A DNA stretch of 64,000 bases from Micromussa lordhowensis (lineage: Eukaryota; Cnidaria; Anthozoa; Scleractinia; Lobophylliidae). The translations under genes and the position numbers were made by a program. The notes beneath the pieces were generated by a model that saw only the letters and a program-made list of their open reading frames with translations, searched no databases and was not told the origin of the DNA. The stretch is taken from assembly GCA_964020085.1 (NCBI GenBank), contig OZ026595.1, forward strand, positions 10,361,016-10,425,015. The letters are read 5' to 3'. Positions 21,866-32,780 of this stretch are shown here, one piece after another (the stretch's first letter is position 1; each line of letters opens with the position of its first letter).

Positions 21866-23559
21866 TGCGTTTGCCTCTAAAACAACTCACACAGTTTAAT
21901 AACGATCTAATACCTGAATCTGAGTCGCTGACAGGTAAAACACCTGCTTGAGAGACAGTCGGTTTTGGTATTTTGTTATTGATGTTGCTAGTGTTATACC
22001 TTTCTCAATCTACTTTGCTTTGCTGAGACAGTGCAGGAAGTAATTGGCGATGCGCGTAAATTACAAATAGCTCTTTCAGAACGCTGGAAATAGCATTTCC
22101 GAACCCCTAGATTTCAAAACTTTATGGGGGAGCATGTCCCCAGGCCCCCCTAGCGCCAGGCCCCCCAGCTTTTTTCCCCTTGCTATGGCACTGCATCGTG
22201 TTACCTCATATATTCCAATCCAGAACTCTTATTCCAAAATGCTTTTGTTTAGAATAGTTCTTAGGAATACGACTATTAGATCTGTTGATCAGCCCTTGGT
22301 AGAACTTGTGTTTCTTATCAATCACTGCAGATTTACATTAATTCGTAGTGTGATAATTACATTGTCTTTGCGACACTGCAAACACATCGCATGAGTCAAC
22401 ACAAATGCAAATATATATCTGCATTGCTTGTACTTGTACTGCAGACTACTTCAATAATTGGCTGTGGTACGGCTCAGCTTTTAATACTACCGAAATCACT
22501 AAACTGTTAGCACCCCGGAAAAAACGATCGACCGCATTTGAATTTTGGGCTTGCTCACGTAATCATTTGGAGCGCCCAGATTGGTCACGTGACATTTTCG
22601 CAGTTTTGGTTTGTGTTTTGCTCCGGTCATGTACAGGTAAAGGTAACTTACGGCACAAATTTCCATAAATGTGCTAGGTGCACATTTGTGTTGACAGAAA
22701 TCAAGCGCGAAATCAAAAATAGCAAAGCAAATGGCGTTGTCACTATAGGCAATTTTCTTTCAGATAACTTACCAGTAATTTGATACACGTTATTTTCACT
22801 CAGAGAAATGGGATTCTTGAGAACAGAGACCTTCAACCGTTTTCATTAAGCTTAATTATATTTTATTGTTACTTGCATGTTTGTGTTTACGTAAGTCGAG
22901 AATAGCAAATTTTACTGTGATGAATTTAAATGATTCCTACCAGCCCCGAGATTTGTGAGATTTGTACGACAGCGAGTTGCTAATTTTAGAACCGTGGGAA
23001 CTGCAATTTTCAAATTTTTGCTTTATTTTCAACATTACTGTACTCAATGAAATATTTGTTGTTTACCAAATAAAGGTGGTTTGTGTTCTGCAAGAAAATA
23101 ACTAATATTTGCTTGAGGTGTATCAAATTAAAAGACGCTGTTTTATTGATTTAAATCGTTACGGGTTATTTCCTCGATTTGCAGTCAGCGCTTACCAAAA
23201 CAACATGAATAAACCTGAGCAGCGCTCATCAAAACAACAGCAAATGAATAAAACTAAGTTAAATCCACCTGATACTCAACATCAACTTCAGTGTATAAAT
23301 TCTGCATTCAATACTGGTTAACTTTACATTGTTGAAGAAATGAACAACATATCTGATGATCTGCGTGTTGACATCTTACATGTAAGATCACGTGCGTTTA
23401 CACATCTCTATATTCCGTGAAAACTGACATTTGACCCATCCAACAAGTATTTACAGTCTATCAAAGCATCCAACTTGATCATAAAAACAATAAGCCATGT
23501 TATCGGGGTGAATTTCTCGCCTGCTGGCCTCGTCATCTTTTTCCAAATCATTTTCTCTT
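21866..23559. other. Non-coding stretch
   Basis: No gene was recognised. It contains a C-rich patch at 22130-22180 and one copy of a repeat at 22493-22593. That repeat recurs in inverted orientation at 28943-29043. Confidence 0.5.
22493..22593. repeat. Repeat of about 100 bp with an inverted copy at 28943-29043
   Basis: The sequence running 'cgaaatcactaaactgtta' ... 'cgcccagattggtcac' occurs here on the plus strand and at 28943-29043 on the minus strand with a handful of differences. It is a dispersed repeat. The two copies flank the gypsy element by chance or through an inversion. Confidence 0.7.
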
Positions 23560-23564
23560 CAGGT

Positions 23565-23708
23565 TGTCGAGAAATGGAGTCTAAAACATGTTTTCCTTGA
23601 CTAGCTTCATTTAATCGTGTTGAGTTCTACTCGAGCGAAAATGATTACAAGATGCAAAAAGGGCGCGCATGCCCATATATGGTCTGTCACGCTAGACATA
23701 CTGTGACA
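23565..23708 (-). repeat. Gypsy 3' LTR (144 bp)
   Basis: About 98% identical to the other LTR (three differences in 144 bp). It is flanked on the element side by a purine-rich tract (AAAAAGAGGGGGA on the minus strand, 23709-23721). Confidence 0.95.
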
Positions 23709-23907
23709 TCCCCCTCTTTTTGTTGATAAAAGAAGCTTAATTACATGCAAAAAACAAGTCGGTAGAAAGAATATGATAATCACTGTTAATTGAATCAAAC
23801 AAGTGTCTATCAAACGACAACAGGAACCCTAACAGTTTCATGGGTGTAGTATGAACCCAAATGTCAACAAAGAAAAGTTTCATTTGCAAGTCTCTGTTTG
23901 TCTCTAT

Positions 23908-26900
23908 TCAGTCTTTGAACCGGGCTGGGACCTGGGTGACACGCCCTGTCCTGCTAACCTGGCTCTTCGGTTGGAAGCAGGTCCTTTCACTAGCTGCGAA
24001 CGTACTTGCTGGTTGAAGGTCGAACTGGTTCTCGCTGCAAGGTGGGTTTGAAGGTGACTGTTCAGGTGTTGGCGTGCTGTCATTACCCTCTGCCAACGAT
24101 GGAGGTCTGGTTGCACTGTCGTTGGTTATGTGTGTATCTTTGGGGTCAAGCACTGAAGCCACTGCACCCACAGGCGGAGAGGTATTGCTGGCTGAGGGAG
24201 TGATTTCACTCTGGCTTCTTGGTCTGAGATGCTCCCTAGTTCTCTGGTATATTTTCCCTTGAATGTCCACCGTGTAGGTCCGGGGGCGCTCTGTTGGCTG
24301 CGGCCTGTTCAGCACAACTGCTGGTTGCCAGATTCCCCTCAAGGCATTCCAGACAAACACTGGTTCCCGGTTGTTGAGGGGCCTTTTGTCTCTACCAGCC
24401 TTTCTGTCATAAAATGCTGCCTGCTTTTCTTGTCGCCTCTGGTTGGCTTCTTGGTGAAGGTCACTATCTGGGTGTTTGGACTTCAGTGCGCTTCTGCTGC
24501 TTGGGATTGTTGTTTGGAATTTACGTCCAAACAGGAACTCGTGGGGTGATGGGGTCTGGTCATCAAGTGGAGTCGTGCGGTATATCCATAAGGCTGTGTA
24601 AGGGCATTCGTTCTCCTCCAGTGCCTTTCTCAAGAGTGGTTTGCAGGTACCAACTGCTCTTTCTGCTAGGCTGTTTGCTTGATGGTGATATGGGGAACTA
24701 CAGTGCAGTGTGATGCCACTTTGTTCACATTTTGATCTGAACCTTTCGCTTATGTACTGAGATCCAAAGTCAGCGATGATAGTGGATGGTAAGCCATATT
24801 CTGCCAGGATGCTTGTGAAGTGGTTGCACACAGTATGGCTGGTCATGTCATTGAGGAGTCTTATCACCGGGAATCGCGAGTAGTAATCGACGACCATCAA
24901 ATACTTCTTTCCATTGAACTCGAAGATGTCAGTGCCTAGTTTCTCCCATGGCCGGGTTGGGAGGTCTGGTTGCATAATGGGTAGTTTGGGTTGAGCTGGC
25001 TGGTGCTTATTACATAAGTCACAGTTCTTCACCATCTGCCTAATATCAGTGGAGATACCAGGCCAAAACACTGATTCTCTAGCTCGAAGGATACATTTGT
25101 TCTCTCCCTGGTGTCCCAGGTGTATTGCTTGGAGGACCTGGTTTCTCATGGAGGCTGGTATGACAATTCTACTGCCTTTCAGTACAAGGCCGTCCTCTAA
25201 GGTTAGGTCGCATCGGAAGTTCCAAAACTCCCACAGTTCTTGCGGGCATTGCTTTCTGTAGGGAGGCCAGCCGTTGAAGATGGTACTCTTCAGTAGACTT
25301 AATGTACGGTCCTGTTCTGTCGAGGACTTCACTGCCATTAGGTCAATAGGGGTGGATATAAAGTGGATGTTGCGCGGTGATGCAGAGTCTTCTTTCGCAC
25401 GCTCATGTCCTGCTTTTCTGTGGCACACTCGCGACAGGGCATCAGCAACTGGGATGGATCTCCCTTGCTTGTACTGGACATGGACGTCAAATCGCAGGCA
25501 TCTTAGGAGTAGCCTCTGCAACCTGCTTGGAGCCTCGTTGATGTTTTTCTTGAAGATTTGCTCCAAGGGGGAGTGGTCGGTTTCAACTGTCACGCTGCGA
25601 CCGAGCAGGTAATACTCAAACTTCTCTAAGCCATACGTGACAGCCAAGCACTCGCGCTCAATATTTGAATATCTAGATTCAGCTTCAGTGAGAGACCGAG
25701 ATGCCATGGCGACAATGTGGTCATTTCCTTGAGGGTCTAACTGTCTCAACCAGGCTCCAATACCTGTCTGGCTTGCGTCGCACTGAAGAATTGTGGGCGT
25801 GGTTGGGTCTGGGTCATAATAGGAGATGAGCTTGGACGAACAGAGTTCTTGCTTAATCTCATCTAGTGCCTGCTGATGGTGGGGCTCCCGGCTAAAGTGG
25901 ACATGCTTCTTGGTTAGCTCTCTTAATGGTGATGTCAGGTCGGCTAACTTTGTCGAAAAGCGGTTCAGGTAGGTCACCATGCCCAGGATGGTCTGGAGCT
26001 CTTTCATGTTTGATGGAGTCTTCATATTGCGAATCGCTTCAAGTTTCTCTTTTGCTGGTTGGATTCCATTCTCGGTCAGAACATGTCCAAAGAAATCTAC
26101 TTGTGTCTGCTTGAATTGCAACTTTTCAGAGTTCAGGCTGACGTTGTGTTTGCGAGTGGCTTCGAGCATTTTGCAGAAGGCTTGGTCGTGCTCTGATTCG
26201 GTTGAACCACATACCACAATGTCATCGGCAATACCCATTACATTGGGGATGCCTTTGTATACCTCGTCAAGTTTGCGTTGGAAGATGTCCTGGGAGAGCT
26301 TGACTCCGAAGGGTAACCGTTTAAAACGGTATCGTCCAAATGGGGTATTGAATGTGCATAGCAAGCTTGATTCATGGTCCAAAGCTACATGCCAATAACC
26401 TTTTTTGGTGTCGACAACGGAGAAGAACTTCTTTCTATGTAGCTGTGGCAGGAGCTCGTCAATGGTACGGGTGTAATAGTGCTCCCGACGTATATTCTTG
26501 TTGAGGTCCTTAGGGTCGAGGCAAAGCCTGATCTTCTTTTTGCCTTCTGGGGTTTCCTTGATGTTACATACGATCGAGTTTACCCAGTCGGTTGGCTCCT
26601 CCACGGCAGTGATGACGTCGTCTGCGATCATTTTGTCAAGTTCCTCTTTGTATAAAGGTAGTATGTGTACTGGAACAGTGCGCGGTGGATGAACGACTGG
26701 GACAGGGTTATCAATTAATTGAATGTGGTATTTCTCTCCCGGGAAGCAGCCTAGCTTGTCAAAGCAATCTTGGTACTCTTCCAAACCAGTGGGCTTGGAT
26801 AGCTGGCCATGTTGTGCCTCAGCTACTGTCCTGGTTGGAGGAATGGTATTAACTTCGTCTAAATTTGCCAATATTATTCCCAGGTCTTGTGACTGTCGGC

Positions 26901-27477
26901 AACCCAGCATGGATGGGCTTCCTGGGGCTTCCACGATGTTGAATTTGATAGTAGCTGACTTGCTCTTGTAGGAAACCCTTAAAATAGCTGCACCAATGTT
27001 TTCTATCTCGGAGCCTCCGTATCCTCTTAAAACATTGCTGCATGGAAGAATGTTAATCGGAAAGGGGAAGTGCTGGAGATCCGTGGTAGTGATTACGCAT
27101 GCATCTGCTCCAGTATCTACTTTCAAGCTCATGTCGTGGTGTTCGTTAATCTTGACCTTAGCATAGATCTTGTCTGGATGACTGTCGAGGGTATTTAATG
27201 TAATTTCTTGGGTTTGCTGACCCTTTGTTGAGGAGAGGGTTCCGAGGAATACAGTGATGGGTTCGGTGTCGCTTGTTTCTTCTTCTGATTGTTCATCATA
27301 AGTGTACACATCATAATCATCACCAATGGGGTACTCGTCTTCTAGGTGGATGTCTTGCCCCTGGTACTCCGACTGCTCACAATCTGGTGGACCTTTTGAA
27401 GGCGTTGCTGCATACACACCCTTGCATAATGGCCATTCTTGCCACAGTGCTTGCATTTGGAATTTTTGGCAGGGCAA
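23908..27477 (-). CDS. pol: Gypsy Pol polyprotein (protease, RT, RNase H, integrase)
   Basis: 1189 codons with no stop. Domains in order: aspartic protease with KVDTGADACVI (about residue 115); reverse transcriptase with RLCLDPKDLNK, FSVVDTKKGYWHV and active site GIADDIV (ADD rather than the usual YxDD, common in some gypsy groups); RNase H with LQCDASQTGIGAWL, NIERECLAV and ETDHSPL; integrase with an H2C2 zinc finger (HLGHQG ... CDLCN) and a DDE core (GTDIFEF, IADFGSQY, ANSLAERAV). There is no chromodomain at the C-terminus. It needs frameshifting from gag; its own upstream start is not an obvious ATG. Function: reverse transcription and insertion of the element. Confidence 0.95.
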   Translation of the reverse strand: MPCQKFQMQALWQEWPLCKGVYAATPSKGPPDCEQSEYQGQDIHLEDEYPIGDDYDVYTYDEQSEEETSDTEPITVFLGTLSSTKGQQTQEITLNTLDSHPDKIYAKVKINEHHDMSLKVDTGADACVITTTDLQHFPFPINILPCSNVLRGYGGSEIENIGAAILRVSYKSKSATIKFNIVEAPGSPSMLGCRQSQDLGIILANLDEVNTIPPTRTVAEAQHGQLSKPTGLEEYQDCFDKLGCFPGEKYHIQLIDNPVPVVHPPRTVPVHILPLYKEELDKMIADDVITAVEEPTDWVNSIVCNIKETPEGKKKIRLCLDPKDLNKNIRREHYYTRTIDELLPQLHRKKFFSVVDTKKGYWHVALDHESSLLCTFNTPFGRYRFKRLPFGVKLSQDIFQRKLDEVYKGIPNVMGIADDIVVCGSTESEHDQAFCKMLEATRKHNVSLNSEKLQFKQTQVDFFGHVLTENGIQPAKEKLEAIRNMKTPSNMKELQTILGMVTYLNRFSTKLADLTSPLRELTKKHVHFSREPHHQQALDEIKQELCSSKLISYYDPDPTTPTILQCDASQTGIGAWLRQLDPQGNDHIVAMASRSLTEAESRYSNIERECLAVTYGLEKFEYYLLGRSVTVETDHSPLEQIFKKNINEAPSRLQRLLLRCLRFDVHVQYKQGRSIPVADALSRVCHRKAGHERAKEDSASPRNIHFISTPIDLMAVKSSTEQDRTLSLLKSTIFNGWPPYRKQCPQELWEFWNFRCDLTLEDGLVLKGSRIVIPASMRNQVLQAIHLGHQGENKCILRARESVFWPGISTDIRQMVKNCDLCNKHQPAQPKLPIMQPDLPTRPWEKLGTDIFEFNGKKYLMVVDYYSRFPVIRLLNDMTSHTVCNHFTSILAEYGLPSTIIADFGSQYISERFRSKCEQSGITLHCSSPYHHQANSLAERAVGTCKPLLRKALEENECPYTALWIYRTTPLDDQTPSPHEFLFGRKFQTTIPSSRSALKSKHPDSDLHQEANQRRQEKQAAFYDRKAGRDKRPLNNREPVFVWNALRGIWQPAVVLNRPQPTERPRTYTVDIQGKIYQRTREHLRPRSQSEITPSASNTSPPVGAVASVLDPKDTHITNDSATRPPSLAEGNDSTPTPEQSPSNPPCSENQFDLQPASTFAASERTCFQPKSQVSRTGRVTQVPARFKD

Positions 27478-28199
27478 ATTGCTGATCTATCGTGGGCGTT
27501 TCTGCACCTGAAGCATCCCTTTGACCTGAACTGGAGTCGATGAGGCTTTCTTCCAGTTGAATCTTTTTGGTTTTGGTCATCGTACGGTGTTGGATGTTTG
27601 AAGTTCTGTCTCAGTGGGCGTTTCTGGGTGTAGTACGCAGATTCTCGTTGAACTGTGTGGAGATCAGATTTCTCGTCACCTTTGGAAATTACTTTCATTT
27701 GTGTTTTAGTACTTTCATCGACTTTTGCGAGGTCGTAAACTTGTTTGAAGGTTAGACTGTTACCAAGCGCTATGGCGTCTTTGCGTACTTTGTCGGACGC
27801 CACGCCGAATACCAGTGTATCACGGAGGGTATTTTCTTTGGCGGCGGGATCGTATCCTCCATCTTCTACTAATAGTCGTGCTTCGGTGACGAATTTTTCC
27901 AGTGGTCTGTCTCCCTGCTTTAGGCATCGAAGTTGATATCTGGCGAGGATTTGATTGCTTTGGGGTTTAGTATAAGCCTCCAGCGCCGCCATAACCGGAG
28001 CGATCTTGAGGTTGTCACCTTCGTTGGCCCATGTGCTCGTATTGTAAATTTCGAGGCCTTTATCACCGACCCATAATAGCAGCAATCTCGCTCTTTTCGC
28101 CTCTTCGACTTTGTCGAGCGGCCCCGCGAAGATGAGCTCGCATTTCTGCTTGAAGAGTTTGAAACGTTTGTGTATGTCTCCTGGAGTGGTCCAGTCCAT
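27342..28199 (-). CDS. gag: Gypsy Gag protein
   Basis: 285 codons from ATG at 28199. The N-terminal half is a helical capsid-like region (RFKLFKQKCELIF, then LLLLWVGDKGLEIY). Two zinc-knuckle motifs follow near residues 230-265. The second, CKHCGKNGHYARVC, is canonical C-x2-C-x4-H-x4-C; the first is a spacing variant. Pol overlaps its 3' end by 136 bp in another frame, so Pol is probably made by ribosomal frameshifting. The protein packages the element's RNA in virus-like particles in the cytoplasm. Confidence 0.9.
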   Translation of the reverse strand: MDWTTPGDIHKRFKLFKQKCELIFAGPLDKVEEAKRARLLLLWVGDKGLEIYNTSTWANEGDNLKIAPVMAALEAYTKPQSNQILARYQLRCLKQGDRPLEKFVTEARLLVEDGGYDPAAKENTLRDTLVFGVASDKVRKDAIALGNSLTFKQVYDLAKVDESTKTQMKVISKGDEKSDLHTVQRESAYYTQKRPLRQNFKHPTPYDDQNQKDSTGRKPHRLQFRSKGCFRCRNAHDRSAICPAKNSKCKHCGKNGHYARVCMQQRLQKVHQIVSSRSTRGKTST

Positions 28200-28346
28200 C
28201 GACGGTGGTTTGAATCAATCGGCCATGTTGTTGTTGAATGTGCTCGAATGCTTGAAATATTACTGTACTTTTACTCCTTGTGTTTGAATTAACTGATGTC
28301 TTGATTCTGGAAATGTTTCACCTGGAGGATCTGGTATCTTCTCAGG

Positions 28347-28364
28347 ATCCCGCTTCTGATACCA
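28347..28364 (-). other. Gypsy primer-binding site
   Basis: The minus strand reads TGGTATCAGAAGCGGGAT directly after the 5' LTR, starting with the TGG complementary to a tRNA CCA end. The first ten bases resemble initiator-Met-type primer sites, but the match is partial and the tRNA is not settled. Confidence 0.65.
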
Positions 28365-28508
28365 TGTCGAGAAATGGAGTCTAAAACATGTACTCCTTGA
28401 CTAGCTTCATTTAATCGTGTTGAGTTCTACTCAAGCGAAAATGATTACAAGATGCAAAAAGGGCGCGCATGCCCATATATGGTCTGTCACGCTAGACATA
28501 CTGTGACA
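28365..28508 (-). repeat. Gypsy 5' LTR (144 bp)
   Basis: The promoter-side LTR relative to gag and pol. A primer-binding site follows immediately. Confidence 0.95.
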
Positions 28509-28513
28509 CAGGT

Positions 28514-29523
28514 AAGCAGTCTCGGACAGCACGGCCTATTGTAGAAATCGAAGCTGTTGTCGTGGAGTGCGCTTCGATATTTTCTTTCTCGAAGGTCTAC
28601 ATTTTGTCAGCAGCTAGACCAAATCTAGTTCTGGTTCCTCTAGCCTTTTCGGTTGACCCCTAGCCGCAGTATGTTGAGGGAGATTTTCGCCCGTTTGACA
28701 AAAGGTCTTCCATGCGCCGTTTGAAATTGTAACACCGCTCACTCTGTACTTTGACGGTATCGCTGCTCTAAAACTTCCTGGGTAGTACTCTGTTGAAACA
28801 TCCCGCCTCCACTCAAAATGTCATCAATAATCAGTGACCTCATATCCTTTTCAAATGATTTCCCACGATGGAAAAGTTCTTCCGTACGCATCCATTTCGA
28901 AGCAAAGTTGTTCTGCCCGCGAAAAGAAACATAATATATCATGTGACCAATCTGGGCGCTCCAAATGGTCACGTGAGCAAGCCCAATATTCAAATGCGAT
29001 CGATCGTTTTTTCCGGGGTGCTAACAGTTTAGTGATTTCGTCAGTAGTAATAGGATACATCGTAAGCTGCAAAATGCCTCAAGTCCTCCTCAGAAAAGGA
29101 ACCAAAAGCATCCGCACCGAGTGGAAAAAAAATCAATTTTGCCAGATATTTAGGGAAAATAATGACTAGGTTCGTGGTCATTGACTGATAAAACATGACC
29201 TGCAGCGACGGATCGAGTCCAACACACGCCTAAATGTTGAGTTGGTTGGTTAGCTGCCTTCCGCGAATCGACCCAGACTGGTGAATTACACATAGTTGAC
29301 CAATTGAGTGCATGCATGAGAAACGTCCTTCCAATATGAACAGAAATTTGAATTTAATTCACGTTCCCCCACACCATTAATTAGTTGGCAAGGTCATACA
29401 CAAAGTCAGATTATGCTAGTTTAAACTCGTGTAAACATTGGTGCAAAACTCTCAGATGGCCCCGCGAAAGTTCGTTGCACTGCAGTCAATCACTTTGGTT
29501 GTTGTTGTTTTATTTATTGGTAG
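28514..29523. other. Non-coding stretch after the gypsy element
   Basis: Holds the inverted repeat copy at 28943-29043. No gene was recognised before LRR exon e. Confidence 0.5.
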
Positions 29524-29595
29524 GTTCTTGAACAACAACCAATTCAAGGATTTTCCTCATGGAATTTTCCAGCACAACATTTATCTGCGGTATAT
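29524..29595 (+). CDS. Leucine-rich-repeat exon e (72 bp, open)
   Basis: The acceptor is 'ttattggtag', preceded by a T-rich tract, and the donor is 'gtgagt'. It encodes one LRR (core NQFKDFPHGIF ... IYLRYM) in phase 2. It lies beyond the gypsy element, which therefore sits in the intron between exons d and e if they belong to one gene. Confidence 0.6.
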
Positions 29596-30124
29596 GTGAG
29601 TAGAACTCCTTCAAGAACAGAACATTTAGAATTTTACCCATACGAATAACGAATCGCAGCGACCCAAACGTAGTCGCGTGGAAGGAAAACTGCCATAACC
29701 AAAACATAATCAAAACCAAAAAAGTGAGAAGGGAGATGTCGAAGTGACAGAAAAGTGTAACAGTTTTAATTGGGAAAGTACTGTCTTGACTCCCTATGTG
29801 TCTTCCTATTTGTTTTAAATGAAGTTCCCGTACGTCCCTTTTTCACTGAGATCTAATCAATCCTTTGGATTTTTTTAATTTTTCTTTTAAAACTACTGAA
29901 ATTAGCAGCTCACTCTATCACCCTAGTGAAAAAATGATATATAGGCTCAGAATCTGCAGCGCCTGTGGCGGGGGTGGCATGGGGAAATGGATGTGAAACT
30001 TGGACCAACTATGGCAAAATTCAGTCCTCAGTTGCAATATATGATTAACCGTTAACTAGTGGTTCTATTTAAAGAGTAAAAAGGCATTCAATGCAATCGT
30101 AAATAAAAATGTTGGTTCAATTTA

Positions 30125-30262
30125 ATCTTTTCATTTTCAATCCAATATCTAGAAAATCGATTCAATCCAATACTTGGAATATTGACTCAATCCAATGCCT
30201 GGAATGTTAATTTAATCCAATACCTCGAATATTGATTCATTCCAAACCTTAAATTTTACATT
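30125..30262. repeat. About 28-bp tandem repeat (TTCAATCCAATACCTGGAA)
   Basis: Five degenerate units of 'ttcaatccaatacctggaatattga' follow one another. The flanking stretch (29596-30125) shows no gene. Confidence 0.75.
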
Positions 30263-30355
30263 CAATCCTGTTTCCGGTTTTGTTAAATCCTCCTGGGCCG
30301 ATCGAGCGCGGCCAACAAGAACGAGAGTAACTGAGCACTGGAGAGCAATGAAAAC

Positions 30356-31300
30356 ATGGCGGGAGACGAAGAAGAAACTGATTTAGAAGTAGAGTTTCTT
30401 AAGTTTCTTGCAGACGTCTTGGATGAAACTGAAACACTTTTTGAGAATTTTAACTCAGAAATTTCAGAAGTGCACGCCGAAGTTCTTGATGAAACCATTA
30501 GCCTGCTTAGGTCAATGAGGCATTGAGACAAGGGACACAGATGATTTAGATTCCATTTCTGCCGCTTTTGTAGATGTGCTGAGTGTGTTGCGTTGCAGAG
30601 CTATTACTTCTCCATCAACTGTTTCTGAGGATTCCGTTACGATAGAAAGCGAAAAAGGAGGAAATCGTCGAAGAACATTTCTTAAAATTCCTGTTGAGGT
30701 GCTTGAGGAAATCATTTATGGGTACATTTCTAACCATGGGAGCGCTACTGGTTATAACTTCATTGCAAGTTTCTTCAAGTCGATTGGGTTACGCGTTTAA
30801 CGTAGAAGAAGAAGTGAGAGGTTGGCCAAATTAGATCCCCAAAATACTCTCTTCAGGTGGGGTGCTACTGTGCGACGCAGGAAATATCAGGGTCCCTTGG
30901 CCAAATTCGCTTTGGCATCTGGATGGACATCACTCTCTGATCCGATGGAATATGGTAATTTACGGCTGTATAGACGGATTTTCTCGGAGAATGATGTTTT
31001 CGAAATGTAGTGCCAACAATAAAGGAGAAACAGTTCTTGAATTGTTTCTGGATGCCGTCCAGAGAGACGGAGGACTTTGGCCTTCGAGAGTACGTGTAGA
31101 TCATGGTGTTGAAAGCGTTCTTGTGTGTGATACAATGGTGTAGGTTAGAGGAGAGGAGAGGGGCAGCTTCATTTCAGGGCCATCAACACATAACCAGCGA
31201 ACTGAAAGATTGTGGAGGGATGTTTTTTGTTGTGTTGCCCAATTGTACTATTACATCTTTTATGGTATGGAATTGTCGTGCATCCTGGAAAAAAAAGCGA
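30356..31300 (+). pseudogene. rve (retroviral-type) integrase gene, decayed
   Basis: A 57-codon frame starts at ATG 30356. Segments at 30539-30800, 30822-31010 and 30862-31143 and a third frame to about 31290 carry successive parts of one protein. The core shows SLWHLDGHH, then GCIDGFSRRM, RVRVDHGVE and, after a frameshift, GPSTHNQRTERLWRDVF. This is the DDE core pattern of a widespread metazoan family of integrase-core genes. At least three frame breaks make it inactive. The family's mobile element is uncertain, and no terminal repeats were found. Confidence 0.65.
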
Positions 31301-31914
31301 ATGAAATATACATATATACGTACAAATGATCTCAGAGAGATCGAAACGTCGTTTTTTATCGCTGGTTTTTATTCTGAAATTAATTTGTTCATTAAAATAC
31401 AAAACTCAGAAACTGCATGAACTACAGAATGCCTAACTTCTAGTAACACAACTTAACTGAAGAGAAATCAGAACATCTCTTTCATAACTGGCCATGGCAT
31501 GTGCACTACTCTGCCATGAGTAGTAGGAAACAGACAGTTCTGCCGAGGGACACAGGGACACAGTGACGTCACAATACCTTAAGGGGTTGACGTCATCAAA
31601 AATGATGACATCATAATCTAAAAATAGAATAGATGACGCGTTTGTTTATACCCGTTGCAAACAATAGATTCTAAATTTAGATTTGACATCAAACGCTAAA
31701 TACATCTCATTATACAGAATCCAAAATGTACTTTAGGACATGATGCATATGACGTCAAGTCTTAAAATAGTGATGATATCTTTTCAAGGCATGATAAATC
31801 TAAATTTTCGTAGTGTTGGGGTGGTTCTAAATTTAGATTATGATGTCATTATGAGAAATTGTTAACCTATAAAATCTCGAGAGAAATTTCATTTCAGCCA
31901 TAACTGAAGCGAAG
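31301..31914. other. Non-coding stretch upstream of Maverick A polymerase
   Basis: AT-rich with scattered 'tgacgtca' and 'aaatttagat' dyads. The left terminus of Maverick A should lie here or just left, but the opposite terminus is outside the window, so it cannot be set. Confidence 0.4.
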
Positions 31915-32688
31915 ATGAATGACATTGAAATGATGGAGCTAAGCATTAACGAATGGGAAGATATTTCCCGCAATCACACAGTTTCCTGTGACAGTATGAT
32001 GGAATTTCTCGAGGAGATTATAGACAAATCAAACACACGGGTACCTCTGAGTAGTAGAAGAATAAAGCATACCTGTGAGCATTGCAAAAAAGAATTTACA
32101 GATAAACGTAACCTGAAACGACATATGAAGGTACATGCGGCCAACAAAGAATTTCACTGTAGCTTTTGCACTAGAAGGTTTTACCGTCAAGACAAAAAAA
32201 GACTGCATGAAATCAACTGTCGAAGACTGCAAATACCGACAGAAAACAACCGACGCGATGTGTTTATTGGGGGAGGCACTGATCAAGTCGGAGGGGGGCT
32301 CAGCAGCGATATTGAAGAGACGGTGGAAAACGACGGATGTGAAAGCGCAATCAATGGAAACTTGAAAACCATACATATGAAACCACGAGTACATGAGAAG
32401 TATGATTTGTCCCTGTTTCTACAAGGCAAAAGGGCTAATGTCTTAAAGAACTTGGGAAAAGAGTTCAAGGAAAAAAGAGGTCTTAAATGGTTTATTACAG
32501 TACAAGTGCGAATGGTGAAATACAGACCAGATGGAGAAGATGAATTTTCTACGCCTCACTTCAGAAGTGAGTGTCAAAGGCTAATTAATTTGAATGAACT
32601 GCCCGTTCAGTACCAGGAATGTGTGGACAAGGTCAGAGGATCATTTCAGGCGTATCAACGAGAGGGAAGCGGATGGCAGTTACAGGAG

Positions 32689-32780
32689 GTGGGCAGTTAG
32701 CTCTGTCTTATATGTAAATTATAGTGAAATAAGTCTTTACCGTTATTTTACTCAATGAAGTACATTTATTTGTTAGTTAG
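32689..32780 (+). other. Intron in Maverick A polymerase B
   Basis: It starts GTGGGC and ends TTAGTTAG. It is 92 bp long (not a multiple of three) and contains an in-frame stop. Removing it aligns GSGWQLQE directly with the following VLKLDLG, matching the uninterrupted GSGWTVES region of Maverick B's polymerase. Confidence 0.75.

Larger units (their letters stand above)
23565..28508 (-). mobile_element. Ty3/gypsy LTR retrotransposon, structurally complete
   Basis: The two LTRs of 144 bp (23565-23708 and 28365-28508) begin TG and end CA and differ at three positions. The 5-bp target duplication CAGGT lies at 23560-23564 and 28509-28513. On the minus strand the 5' LTR is at 28365-28508, followed directly by a primer-binding site, gag, pol, a purine-rich tract and the 3' LTR. 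Both gag and pol are open. This is the best-preserved mobile element in the window and could be autonomous. Confidence 0.95.

Noticed and set aside
24006..27936. Plus-strand open frames across the gypsy element
   Set aside because: All are shadows of the long minus-strand gag and pol frames.
22493..29043. The inverted repeat copies as terminal repeats of one 6.5-kb element
   Set aside because: The gypsy element between them has its own ends and duplication. The copies lack matching flanks and look like a dispersed repeat.
31519..31560. AGTAGTAGGAAACAGAC as the left terminus of Maverick A
   Set aside because: It starts like a Maverick end, but the opposite end is outside the window and no 6-bp duplication can be tested.
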